From Piscirickettsiaceae bacterium (GTDB taxonomy: Bacteria; Pseudomonadota; Gammaproteobacteria; Methylococcales; Cycloclasticaceae): a DNA stretch of 5,481 bases. The translations under genes and the position numbers were made by a program. The DNA lies in assembly GCA_002401365.1 (NCBI GenBank), contig NVSW01000112.1, positions 1 through 5,481 of the forward strand. The letters are read 5' to 3'. A model generated the notes under the pieces. It saw nothing but the letters and a program-made list of their open reading frames with translations. It was not told the origin of the DNA and did not search any database. Below, in pieces: positions 1 through 5,018 of the stretch (position 1 is its first letter; the number at the start of each line of letters is the position of its first letter).

Positions 1-2
1 AA

Positions 3-101
3 TCCATGCGTGCTGCAATCCCTGCGCTGGATAAAGGTTCCGAGGCAATGGCCGAGGCAATCCGCTCGGGTGGCAATCTGGTATACGCAGTCACTGCTTA
101 G
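3..101 (+). pseudogene. 3' stub of a broken MurQ-like (SIS domain) reading frame
   Basis: This frame is open from the left edge and ends at a TAG at 99-101. The 32 visible residues contain a helix with RAAIPALD followed by AIRSGGNLVYA. This aligns without gaps to the start of the SIS domain of N-acetylmuramic acid 6-phosphate etherase (MurQ), where an 'LP' lies 16-17 residues before a 'GGRLIY' strand. In that family the strand runs straight into a GAGTSG sugar-phosphate-binding loop. Here the match stops after VYA (base 89), and three unrelated residues and a stop follow. The stretch is about 57% GC, clearly richer than the rest of the window. I infer a gene cut at about base 90 by rearrangement, or an assembly join. 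The family call rests on about 27 residues, so another SIS protein is possible. Confidence 0.45.
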
Positions 102-778
102 CACCTGATATCGCTGGCTTTGGACAGAGCCAACATAATGCCCCGCCGCAAGGTACCGAAAAGTGGATTGATATTTGGGTTCAACAACAAATTGATTTAC
201 TTGATGCTAAGAACCTAGAGCAAGTTCATATCGTTGGTAATTCTATGGGTGGCGGTGTTGCGCTCCATCTACTCAATAGACACCCAAGTCGCTTTAAAAA
301 AGCTGTATTAATGGGGCCCGTCGGTGCGCCTTTTGAACCGACAGAAGGCTTAACCAAAGGCTGGGAGTTTTATAACAACCCGTCTAAAGAAGCGCTGGAG
401 TTTTTAATCACTAAATTTCTTTTTAACCCAAATTTATTAGGTGACGATATTAAATCTATTGCATCACAACGGTTTCAGAACGTGATGAAAAGCGAGGTAC
501 GTACGCAGTTTGAAGCAATGTTTTGCAAGGGTACAAAAAGCGGCATTAATGCATTCGTTTTATCTGATAGTGAATTAAACAATATTCCACATCAATTGTT
601 AATCACCCATGCCAGAGAAGATTTTTTTATCCCCCTAAAAAACTCCTACCACCTTTTAGAAAGAATACCATACGCCCAATTACATGTGTTTGACCACTGC
701 GGACACTGGATACAAATTGAAAAGAAAACCGCCTTTAATACACTGATTAAAATCTTTTTTGACGGCCAACTGGATTAA
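89..778 (+). pseudogene. 5'-truncated alpha/beta hydrolase (MhpC/BphD-like)
   Basis: The frame is open from base 35, but hydrolase-like sequence starts only near base 89 with CLAPDIAGFGQS, the strand and oxyanion-side loop before the nucleophile elbow. The elbow GNSMGGG has its serine at 242-244. The acid is the Asp at 620-622 (HAREDFFIPL) and the histidine is at 704-706 (HCGHW), so the triad is complete. The pattern fits meta-cleavage-product hydrolases and relatives (about 270-290 residues), which act on C-C or ester bonds. About 60 N-terminal residues are missing, including the usual HG oxyanion motif. The ATG at 245 lies just after the catalytic serine and cannot be the true start, and no start codon with a ribosome-binding site precedes it. 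A MurQ-like fragment in another frame abuts it. It is most likely a pseudogene, or one side of a chimeric join. The substrate cannot be told. Confidence 0.75.
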
Positions 779-825
779 GTAACGCTATCAATATCAGTGT
801 ATAGTATTAAGTTACTTTATCTCTA
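777..825 (+). terminator. weak inverted repeat after the hydrolase frame
   Basis: Arms AAGTAAC (777-783) and GTTACTT (811-817) are perfect complements, with a possible inner CTAT/ATAG pairing (785-788 with 801-804). A loosely T-rich TATCTCT follows. The stem is AT-rich and the tail poor, so it is only a possible terminator for the hydrolase transcript. Confidence 0.25.
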
Positions 826-843
826 AACTATGCGGTTCTCTTA

Positions 844-874
844 TTGAACGCTTTAGAATAGCAATACATATAAA
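844..874 (+). promoter_or_regulatory. possible sigma70-type promoter for tatA
   Basis: TTGAAC at 844-849 (4 of 6 to TTGACA) precedes an AT-rich block whose best -10 match is TATAAA at 869-874. The spacing is a long 19 bases; a 17-base spacing would use the poorer CATATA at 867-872. It lies 24 bases before the tatA start, in the only sizeable gap upstream of that gene. This is a composition-prone prediction. Confidence 0.3.
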
Positions 875-897
875 TTTAAACATCAAAGGGTGTACTT

Positions 898-1113
898 ATG
901 GCTGGCATTGGTATTTGGCAACTCATTATTATTCTAGTTATCGTTTTATTGTTATTCGGCACTAAACGGTTAAAAAACTTAGGCGGTGACTTAGGTAGCG
1001 CAATTAAAGGCTTTAAAGGCGCAATGAAAGAGGGGGATGATAAAGCAGAAAAAGAGTCTAAAGATCAAAAATCTGTGCAAGATGATTCTACCAACAGCGA
1101 CAAAAAAGACTAG
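898..1113 (+). CDS. tatA: Sec-independent protein translocase subunit TatA
   Basis: TatA multimers form the membrane passage of the twin-arginine pathway, which exports folded proteins with an RR signal peptide. The 71 residues show the family plan: one short N-terminal membrane segment (about 5-20) opening MAGIGIWQL, the hinge FGTKRL (20-25), an amphipathic helix ending GFKGAM (about 38-43), then a charged, disordered Lys/Asp/Glu/Ser tail. Gln8, Phe20-Gly21 and Phe39 sit at the same numbers as in the E. coli protein, where they matter for function. The tail is shorter than in E. coli (89 residues). The start is supported by AAAGGG at 885-890, seven bases before the ATG. tatC follows 32 bases on. 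The tatB that normally lies between them is absent and is found on the other strand at 4310-4003. Confidence 0.96.
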   Translation: MAGIGIWQLIIILVIVLLLFGTKRLKNLGGDLGSAIKGFKGAMKEGDDKAEKESKDQKSVQDDSTNSDKKD

Positions 1114-1145
1114 TCTTATTCCTATTCTAAACTTGCTATAAAACT

Positions 1146-1901
1146 ATGCCTGTAGACCCTTCTGATAACGCAGATGCGATTGTGGAAGAAACTAGCTTTA
1201 TTTCGCACCTAGTTGAACTGCGTACTCGTTTGATTTACGCCTTACTCGGCATTCTTACCGTTTTACTTCCATTACTGCCCTTTGCTAACGAGATCTATTC
1301 CTATTTAGCCCAGCCCTTATTGGTTCACATGCCTGAGGGTTCTAGCATGGTCGCCATTGAAGTCATCTCGCCCTTTTTAGCTCCGTTTAAACTGACATTG
1401 ATGCTGTCTTTGTTTCTATCCATCCCTTGGATTTTTTATCAGATATGGTTGTTTATTTCCCCTGGGCTATATGAGCGTGAGCAGAAAATCGCCATTCCCC
1501 TAGTAACTGCTAGCACCTTACTATTTTATTTAGGCATTGCCTTTGCTTACTACTTTGTTTTACCGTTAATATTTCAATTCCTAACCTCTACCGCACCCGA
1601 AGGTGTTGCGGTCATGACTGACATTACTAAATATCTTGATTTTGTTGTAACCCTCTTTTTTGCTTTTGGCTTAGCATTTCAAATACCTATTGCCACCTTC
1701 TTACTTGTAAGAGCGGGCATAACAACAACAGAGAGCTTAGCTGAAAAAAGGCCTTACATTATTGTTGGAACATTTGTTGTAGGGATGTTTCTAACGCCGC
1801 CAGACATCATCTCTCAAACGTTGCTAGCCGTCCCTATGTGGCTATTGTTCGAAGTTGGTTTATACGTATCGAAAGCCGTTCAAAAGCCGACCAATTCATA
1901 A
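1146..1901 (+). CDS. tatC: Sec-independent protein translocase subunit TatC
   Basis: TatC is the polytopic core of the Tat receptor that, with TatB, binds the twin-arginine signal peptide at the inner membrane. The 251 residues agree with the family (about 250) and show six membrane segments. Diagnostic parts are the cytoplasmic SHLVELRTRL (20-29, Glu24 equivalent to E. coli Glu15), SPFLAPFKL (75-83), the first-loop GLYEREQK (107-114, Glu112 equivalent to the signal-binding Glu103), TAPEGV (149-154), and KRPYIIVG followed by LTPPD (201-220). The intramembrane acidic residue of E. coli (Glu170) is Gln179 here. No Shine-Dalgarno-like sequence is visible before the ATG. Being 32 bases behind tatA, it may depend partly on transcription and ribosomes from there. 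The usual order is tatA-tatB-tatC; here tatB is missing from between. The next gene pair starts 64 bases on. Confidence 0.97.
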   Translation: MPVDPSDNADAIVEETSFISHLVELRTRLIYALLGILTVLLPLLPFANEIYSYLAQPLLVHMPEGSSMVAIEVISPFLAPFKLTLMLSLFLSIPWIFYQIWLFISPGLYEREQKIAIPLVTASTLLFYLGIAFAYYFVLPLIFQFLTSTAPEGVAVMTDITKYLDFVVTLFFAFGLAFQIPIATFLLVRAGITTTESLAEKRPYIIVGTFVVGMFLTPPDIISQTLLAVPMWLLFEVGLYVSKAVQKPTNS

Positions 1902-1949
1902 AATTTTATCTTACCTCTCATGAAAAGCCTTTTACCAACACTAGCGACC

Positions 1950-1961
1950 TCTCCATGGAGA
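1950..1961. promoter_or_regulatory. 12-base palindrome overlapping the ribosome-binding site
   Basis: TCTCCATGGAGA reads the same on both strands. Its right half contains GGAG (1957-1960), the ribosome-binding sequence of the small symporter gene, five bases before that ATG. A palindrome with no loop is a poor RNA hairpin but could be a protein-binding site on DNA. The function is conjecture; the sequence is certain. Confidence 0.3.
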
Positions 1962-1965
1962 CATT

Positions 1966-2217
1966 ATGAACACAAATAAGACTTCATACTGGCAAGAAAA
2001 TTTACGTCTAATTTTTAAATGTCTCTTAATTTGGTTTGTTGTCTCATTTGGCTGTGGACTTATGTTTGTAGAGCAACTTAATACTATTCGGCTTGGCGGC
2101 TATAAACTTGGTTTTTGGTTTGCTCAGCAAGGCTCTATTTATGTATTTGTCGCCCTAGTATTTTACTATTCGTATGCCATGAACAAACTTGACGCCAAAT
2201 ATGGCGTAGATGAATAA
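1966..2217 (+). CDS. Sodium:solute symporter small subunit (DUF4212 family)
   Basis: An 83-residue inner-membrane protein with two predicted membrane helices (about 15-36 and 52-70), a basic N-terminus and a short acidic cytoplasmic tail. The pattern YWQENLRLI, then IWFVVSFGCG, then LGGYKLGFWFAQQGSIYVFV with a closing YAMNKLDAKYGVDE is characteristic of DUF4212, the small partner encoded before VC_2705-type sodium:solute symporters. It occupies the position that the DUF485 protein YjcH has before ActP in E. coli. The start is well set by GGAG at 1957-1960. The large subunit begins 12 bases after the stop, and its ribosome-binding site overlaps this stop codon, indicating co-transcription and probable translational coupling. 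The accessory role (stability or activity of the permease) is inferred from pairing, not visible in the sequence. Confidence 0.93.
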   Translation: MNTNKTSYWQENLRLIFKCLLIWFVVSFGCGLMFVEQLNTIRLGGYKLGFWFAQQGSIYVFVALVFYYSYAMNKLDAKYGVDE

Positions 2218-2229
2218 AAGGCTTAAAAT

Positions 2230-3963
2230 ATGGACTTAAAGACATTAACCTATATCTTTGTATTCGGCTCTTTCGCTCTATATTTTGCTATCGCATGGTG
2301 GGCTCGCGCCGGTTCAACCAGTGAGTTTTACGTAGCTGGCGGACATGTTGGTCCCGTTGCTAACGGCATGGCCATCGGTGCAGACTGGATGAGCGCTGCT
2401 TCCTTTATTTCTATGGCTGGCCTTATCGCTTTTTTAGGCTATGGCGGCTCTGTTTTTCTAATGGGTTGGACAGGTGGTTACGTTTTACTAGCAATGTTAT
2501 TAGCGCCATACTTACGCAAGCACGGAAAATTTACCGTCCCTGAGTTTATTGGCGATCGCTACTATTCAAAAACAGCACGTATTGTTGCTGTTGCGTGCCT
2601 AATTATTGCCTCTCTTACTTACGTCATCGGTCAAATGAAAGGCGTTGGCGTCGCTTTTTCTCGTTTTCTAGAAGTAGATTATGGACTAGGGCTTGGCATC
2701 GGCATGGGTGTTGTCTGGGTGTATGCTGTTATGGGAGGAATGAAGGGCATCACTTACACACAAATTGCTCAATATTGCGTACTCATCTTCGCCTATACCG
2801 TGCCAGCTATTTTCATTTCATTACAGTTAACCGGCAACCCTATTCCCCAAATCGGTTTAGGTAGTAAGCTATCTGATGGAAGCGGCCTTTATTTGCTAGA
2901 TAAACTTGACTTGATTGTGACCGACCTTGGCTTTAAAGAATACACCACAGAAAAATTAGGCAGCAATATCAATATGTTCGCCTATACCCTATCACTGATG
3001 ATTGGCACTGCTGGCCTGCCGCACGTCATCATGCGATTTTTCACCGTACCTTCGGTAAAAGCTGCCCGAGCCTCTGCTGGCTATGCATTAGTTTTTATTG
3101 CACTTTTATATACGGTTGCACCTGCCGTTGGTGCAATGGCTCGTTTAAATTTAATGAGCACCATTGAACCATCTCCTGGAGAATATTTAGTCTACGATCA
3201 ACGCCCACAATGGTTTAAAGACTGGGAAAAAACAGGCCTATTAAAATTCGAAGATAAAAATGGTGACGGCAAAATTCAGTATTCCGCCAATAAAGAAACA
3301 AATGAAATGGTGAAAGTAGATAGAGATATTATAGTACTAGCCAACCCCGCTATCGCTAATCTACCTAATTGGGTTATTGCCCTTGTTGCCGCTGGCGGCC
3401 TAGCTGCCGCTCTTTCAACAGCCGCTGGGTTGTTATTAGCCATCTCATCCTCCATATCACATGATTTAATGAAAGGCGTCTTTACCCCCAACTTATCCGA
3501 AAAGAATGAACTGCTAAGCAGTCGTATTGTAATGACTGTTGCCATCTTAGTATCTGGCTATTTAGGCTTGCATCCACCTGGTTTTGCTGCTGGGACCGTT
3601 GCATTAGCATTTGGACTAGCAGCTTCGTCTATATTCCCCGCACTTATGATGGGAATTTTCTCTAAGCGAATCAGTGGTCATGCTGCGGTAGCAGGTATGT
3701 GCGCTGGCATAGGCGTTACCATGCTATACGTTTTTCAACATAAAGGAATTATGTTTATTCCTGGCACTGCTTTTTTAGGTGATATGGGGGAAAACTGGTT
3801 TTTCGGGATTTCACCCAACGCTTTTGGTGTCGTTGGGGCCGTCGTAAATTTCACCGTTGCTTTCATAGTCGGCCGAATCACTGGCCCAGCCCCTCAAGAA
3901 ATTCAACAGTTAGTCGAAAACTTCCGCATTCCTTCTGGCGCAGGCGCGGCACATAAACACTAA
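2230..3963 (+). CDS. Sodium:solute symporter large subunit, VC_2705/ActP-like
   Basis: A 577-residue inner-membrane permease of the SSS family (LeuT fold, about 13 membrane helices) that couples sodium entry to uptake of a solute. Relatives with a DUF4212 partner are linked to acetate, lactate, pyruvate or similar monocarboxylates; the exact substrate cannot be read here. Family marks are FYVAGGHVGPVANGMAIGADWMSAASF (33-59), TVPEFIGDRYY (102-112), the GMKGITYTQ loop (170-178), GTAGLPHVIMRFFTVP (259-274), and LAAALSTAAGLLLAISSSISHD, whose Ser396-Thr397 correspond to the sodium-site Ser340-Thr341 of PutP. A long hydrophilic insert (about 325-370) holds DKNGDGKIQY at 342-351, resembling an EF-hand calcium loop but with Ala at the last ligand position. 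AAAGG at 2217-2221, eight bases before the ATG, overlaps the previous stop. A terminator hairpin follows the gene. The insert is probably a normal subfamily trait. Confidence 0.95.
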   Translation: MDLKTLTYIFVFGSFALYFAIAWWARAGSTSEFYVAGGHVGPVANGMAIGADWMSAASFISMAGLIAFLGYGGSVFLMGWTGGYVLLAMLLAPYLRKHGKFTVPEFIGDRYYSKTARIVAVACLIIASLTYVIGQMKGVGVAFSRFLEVDYGLGLGIGMGVVWVYAVMGGMKGITYTQIAQYCVLIFAYTVPAIFISLQLTGNPIPQIGLGSKLSDGSGLYLLDKLDLIVTDLGFKEYTTEKLGSNINMFAYTLSLMIGTAGLPHVIMRFFTVPSVKAARASAGYALVFIALLYTVAPAVGAMARLNLMSTIEPSPGEYLVYDQRPQWFKDWEKTGLLKFEDKNGDGKIQYSANKETNEMVKVDRDIIVLANPAIANLPNWVIALVAAGGLAAALSTAAGLLLAISSSISHDLMKGVFTPNLSEKNELLSSRIVMTVAILVSGYLGLHPPGFAAGTVALAFGLAASSIFPALMMGIFSKRISGHAAVAGMCAGIGVTMLYVFQHKGIMFIPGTAFLGDMGENWFFGISPNAFGVVGAVVNFTVAFIVGRITGPAPQEIQQLVENFRIPSGAGAAHKH

Positions 3964-3974
3964 TCGATATCGAT
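3963..3974. repeat. 12-base palindrome at the symporter stop codon
   Basis: ATCGATATCGAT begins at the last base of the TAA stop and is perfectly self-complementary. It directly precedes the terminator hairpin. It has no loop, so it is not a terminator by itself; no function is assigned. Confidence 0.5.
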
Positions 3975-3980
3975 GTAGCA

Positions 3981-4010
3981 CATTCGTACTCTATGAATGC
4001 GTTTATTTTT
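3981..4010 (+). terminator. Rho-independent terminator of the symporter operon
   Basis: CATTCGTA (3981-3988) pairs with TATGAATG (3992-3999) as eight base pairs including one G-U, closed by the three-base loop CTC and followed by CGTTTATTTTT (4000-4010). It starts 17 bases after the symporter stop, the expected place. The T-rich tail runs into the 3' end of tatB, which converges from the right. No T-tract lies on the other side, so it should work only for plus-strand transcripts. Confidence 0.65.
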
Positions 4011-4310
4011 CTTGCAAATGAGAGTCGTTATTAGTGATATCTTCTCGAAGGTCTTGTATAGAGCCTTCCGCCCTAGCTATTGATTCAGCAACACCTGTCT
4101 CCACGCTACTTGCGGCCTTTCGCATAGATTCTTTAAGCTCTTCCATACGAATTTGTTCATCAATATCGTACTTTACTTCTTGATAGCGCCGCGCGCCTTA
4201 CCCATCCATAAGCCGACTGTGCGAGCAACTCGAGGTAATTTTTCCGGGCCAATCACCAATAATGCAATTATTCCGATTAAACACAACTCTAAAAAGCCAA
4301 TATCAAACAT
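4003..4310 (-). pseudogene. tatB: tatB, frameshifted and away from tatAC
   Basis: TatB pairs with TatC to form the signal-peptide receptor of the Tat pathway. Reading from the ATG at 4310-4308, MFDIGFLELCLIGIIALLVIG, then PEKLPRVARTVGLWMGKAR gives the canonical TatB membrane helix (Glu8), Gly21-Pro22 hinge and start of the amphipathic helix. That frame then runs GAIKK into TAA at 4175-4173, so only 45 residues are made. The -1 frame carries on naturally as RRYQEVKYDIDEQIRMEELKES and a long charged helix to DSHLQEK and TAA at 4005-4003. The total would be about 103 residues, normal for TatB. The switch lies in the alternating run GCGCGCGGCGC (4196-4186, minus strand). Adding one base there, or re-reading one, restores the family spacing to the V-K-x-D-I motif. 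It may be a true mutation, a sequencing error or, less likely, recoding. No Shine-Dalgarno sequence is seen. Confidence 0.9.
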
Positions 4311-4319
4311 AATTCGATT

Positions 4320-4325
4320 ATTATA
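4320..4325 (-). promoter_or_regulatory. perfect -10 box just before tatB
   Basis: TATAAT on the minus strand ends nine bases before the tatB ATG. The -35 region at 16-18 bases spacing is poor (best TTATCG, 3 of 6). If used, transcription would begin two or three bases before the ATG, giving an essentially leaderless message, which would fit the lack of a ribosome-binding sequence. AT-rich DNA makes chance matches easy. Confidence 0.35.
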
Positions 4326-4345
4326 CGTTTAGTTTACGCGTCACG

Positions 4346-4395
4346 ATAACCACATGACCTTAAAAATTATACCTTAAGCCTAATCCTGTGGTTAT
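4346..4395. repeat. 50-base imperfect inverted repeat
   Basis: ATAACCACA (4346-4354) and TGTGGTTAT (4387-4395) are perfect nine-base complements. Inside them GA (4356-4357) can pair with TC (4384-4385), and CTTAA (4359-4363) with TTAAG (4374-4378), so the whole folds as a long stem with internal loops. On the plus strand TTTCTTTTC follows, a terminator-like tail, but no plus-strand gene ends nearby. On the minus strand it lies 36 bases before tatB and could be an operator or a leader structure. Confidence 0.5.
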
Positions 4396-4516
4396 TTCTT
4401 TTCAACAACTGCTATAAGCCATAGTAGTATTTTCATAGGAAAGTATTTCTAATCCCGTCAACCGTAGCGATTTCAATAAACTTTTTAGCATTCCCACAGC
4501 CTTCTTTATGTGGTCG

Positions 4517-4657
4517 AGTAATAAAGATTCATACTAACTTGCCCCACAAAGCCTATTCTTTGTTAAATATTTTCTATATATTTAACATTAAAGTTTCATA
4601 CTAAATATTAACACCTTGTTAAGATAACAACATATTAAGTAATAAAGCACCATACTA
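4517..4657 (+). repeat. three degenerate direct repeats, ATAAAG-N3-CATACTA
   Basis: Copy 1 (4517-4536) and copy 3 (4638-4657) share AGTAATAAAG and CATACTA around three differing bases, 17 of 20 positions. Copy 2 (4584-4603) keeps TAAAG-TTT-CATACTA and, like copy 1, is followed by A. Copy starts are 67 and 54 bases apart. A shorter echo, ATAAGCATACTT, starts at 4740. These could be regulator-binding sites or remains of a repeat family. Low complexity raises the chance background, but the shared 3' half is specific. Confidence 0.5.
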
Positions 4658-4717
4658 CGTATCCTTTATTCTGAAAGCTCATAGCAATACTTAAACCCTT
4701 ACAATACATGAAGATAA

Positions 4718-4777
4718 CTCGGCTAACGCTCAATAAACTATAAGCATACTTGGTCAAATTGCTCATAATACGCCGAG
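4718..4777. repeat. GC-rich inverted repeat CTCGGC/GCCGAG in AT-rich spacer
   Basis: CTCGGC (4718-4723) and GCCGAG (4772-4777) are complementary six-base arms 48 bases apart. To the right are GCTTTT/AAAAGC (4778-4783 with 4793-4798) and GGTT-TGCC-AACC (4813-4824). The whole 4,710-4,830 stretch is richer in GC and in pairing than the spacer around it, which suggests a structured RNA or an intergenic repeat element. It lacks paired integron attC core sites. No family is recognised. Confidence 0.35.
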
Positions 4778-4954
4778 GCTTTTACTCCTACGAAAAGCGC
4801 TTCTGCCTGAAGGGTTTGCCAACCTGACTTAAATTATCAAAAGCATCTGTGGATGGTATTCGCTTTGGATTCATAATACATACACGGAATATAGCCAAAT
4901 AATTCTAAATACTCCATATCCTATATTCACAAAATATCGGATTTAATAAATACG

Positions 4955-4983
4955 CCCTTTGCAGGGAAACTTAATCAATTAAG
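4955..4983 (-). terminator. possible weak terminator hairpins after the RTX gene
   Basis: On the minus strand, 36 bases past the RTX stop, CTTAAT/ATTAAG (4983-4970) is a short stem followed by TTTCCC. Next comes CCCT-GCAA-AGGG (4966-4955), a four-pair stem with a GNRA-type loop, followed by CGTATTTATT. Each is weak; together they are a plausible but unproven stop for RTX transcription. Confidence 0.25.
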
Positions 4984-5018
4984 GTCGCTCTATACTTTTA
5001 TCCTAATAATTCATTTAA

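Larger units (their letters stand above)
4311..5018. other. 708-base region without a convincing gene
   Basis: This lies between the 5' end of tatB and the 3' end of the RTX gene, both on the minus strand. It is strongly AT-rich, about 17% GC in the 60 bases from 4561. I find no tRNA, rRNA or insertion-sequence signature. It holds a long imperfect hairpin (4346-4395), a triple direct repeat (4517-4657), a GC-rich inverted repeat (4718-4777) with small hairpins to its right, and possible terminator hairpins behind the RTX gene. The only minus-strand frames of note are 28 codons (4874-4788) and 43 codons (4766-4635), in the same frame and separated by two stops. Neither has a good ribosome-binding site, and neither is recognised. 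Confidence 0.6.

Noticed and set aside
245..247. ATG as the start of the hydrolase
   Set aside because: It encodes the Met directly after the catalytic Ser in GNSMGGG; homology extends at least 50 codons upstream.
1114..1145. Remnant of tatB between tatA and tatC
   Set aside because: The 32 bases translate to nothing resembling TatB in any frame.
1898..1909. ATAAAATTTTAT palindrome at the tatC stop as a terminator
   Set aside because: It is all A and T with no loop and no GC stem; such palindromes are expected by chance in this DNA.
2595..2864. Open plus-strand frame inside the symporter gene
   Set aside because: It lies wholly within the well-supported symporter frame; its translation is rich in Arg, Cys and His with no family resemblance and no ribosome-binding site.
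3276..3545. Open minus-strand frame opposite the symporter
   Set aside because: It is antisense to a conserved membrane-protein region; its Ala-rich composition is explained by the symporter codons.
4718..4777. Integron attC site
   Set aside because: TAACGCTC next to the left arm recalls an attC core, but no matching GTTRRRY core follows the right arm and no cassette gene is present.
4311..5018. CRISPR array in the spacer
   Set aside because: The repeats are degenerate, about 20 bases, only three, and unevenly spaced; no cas genes are seen.
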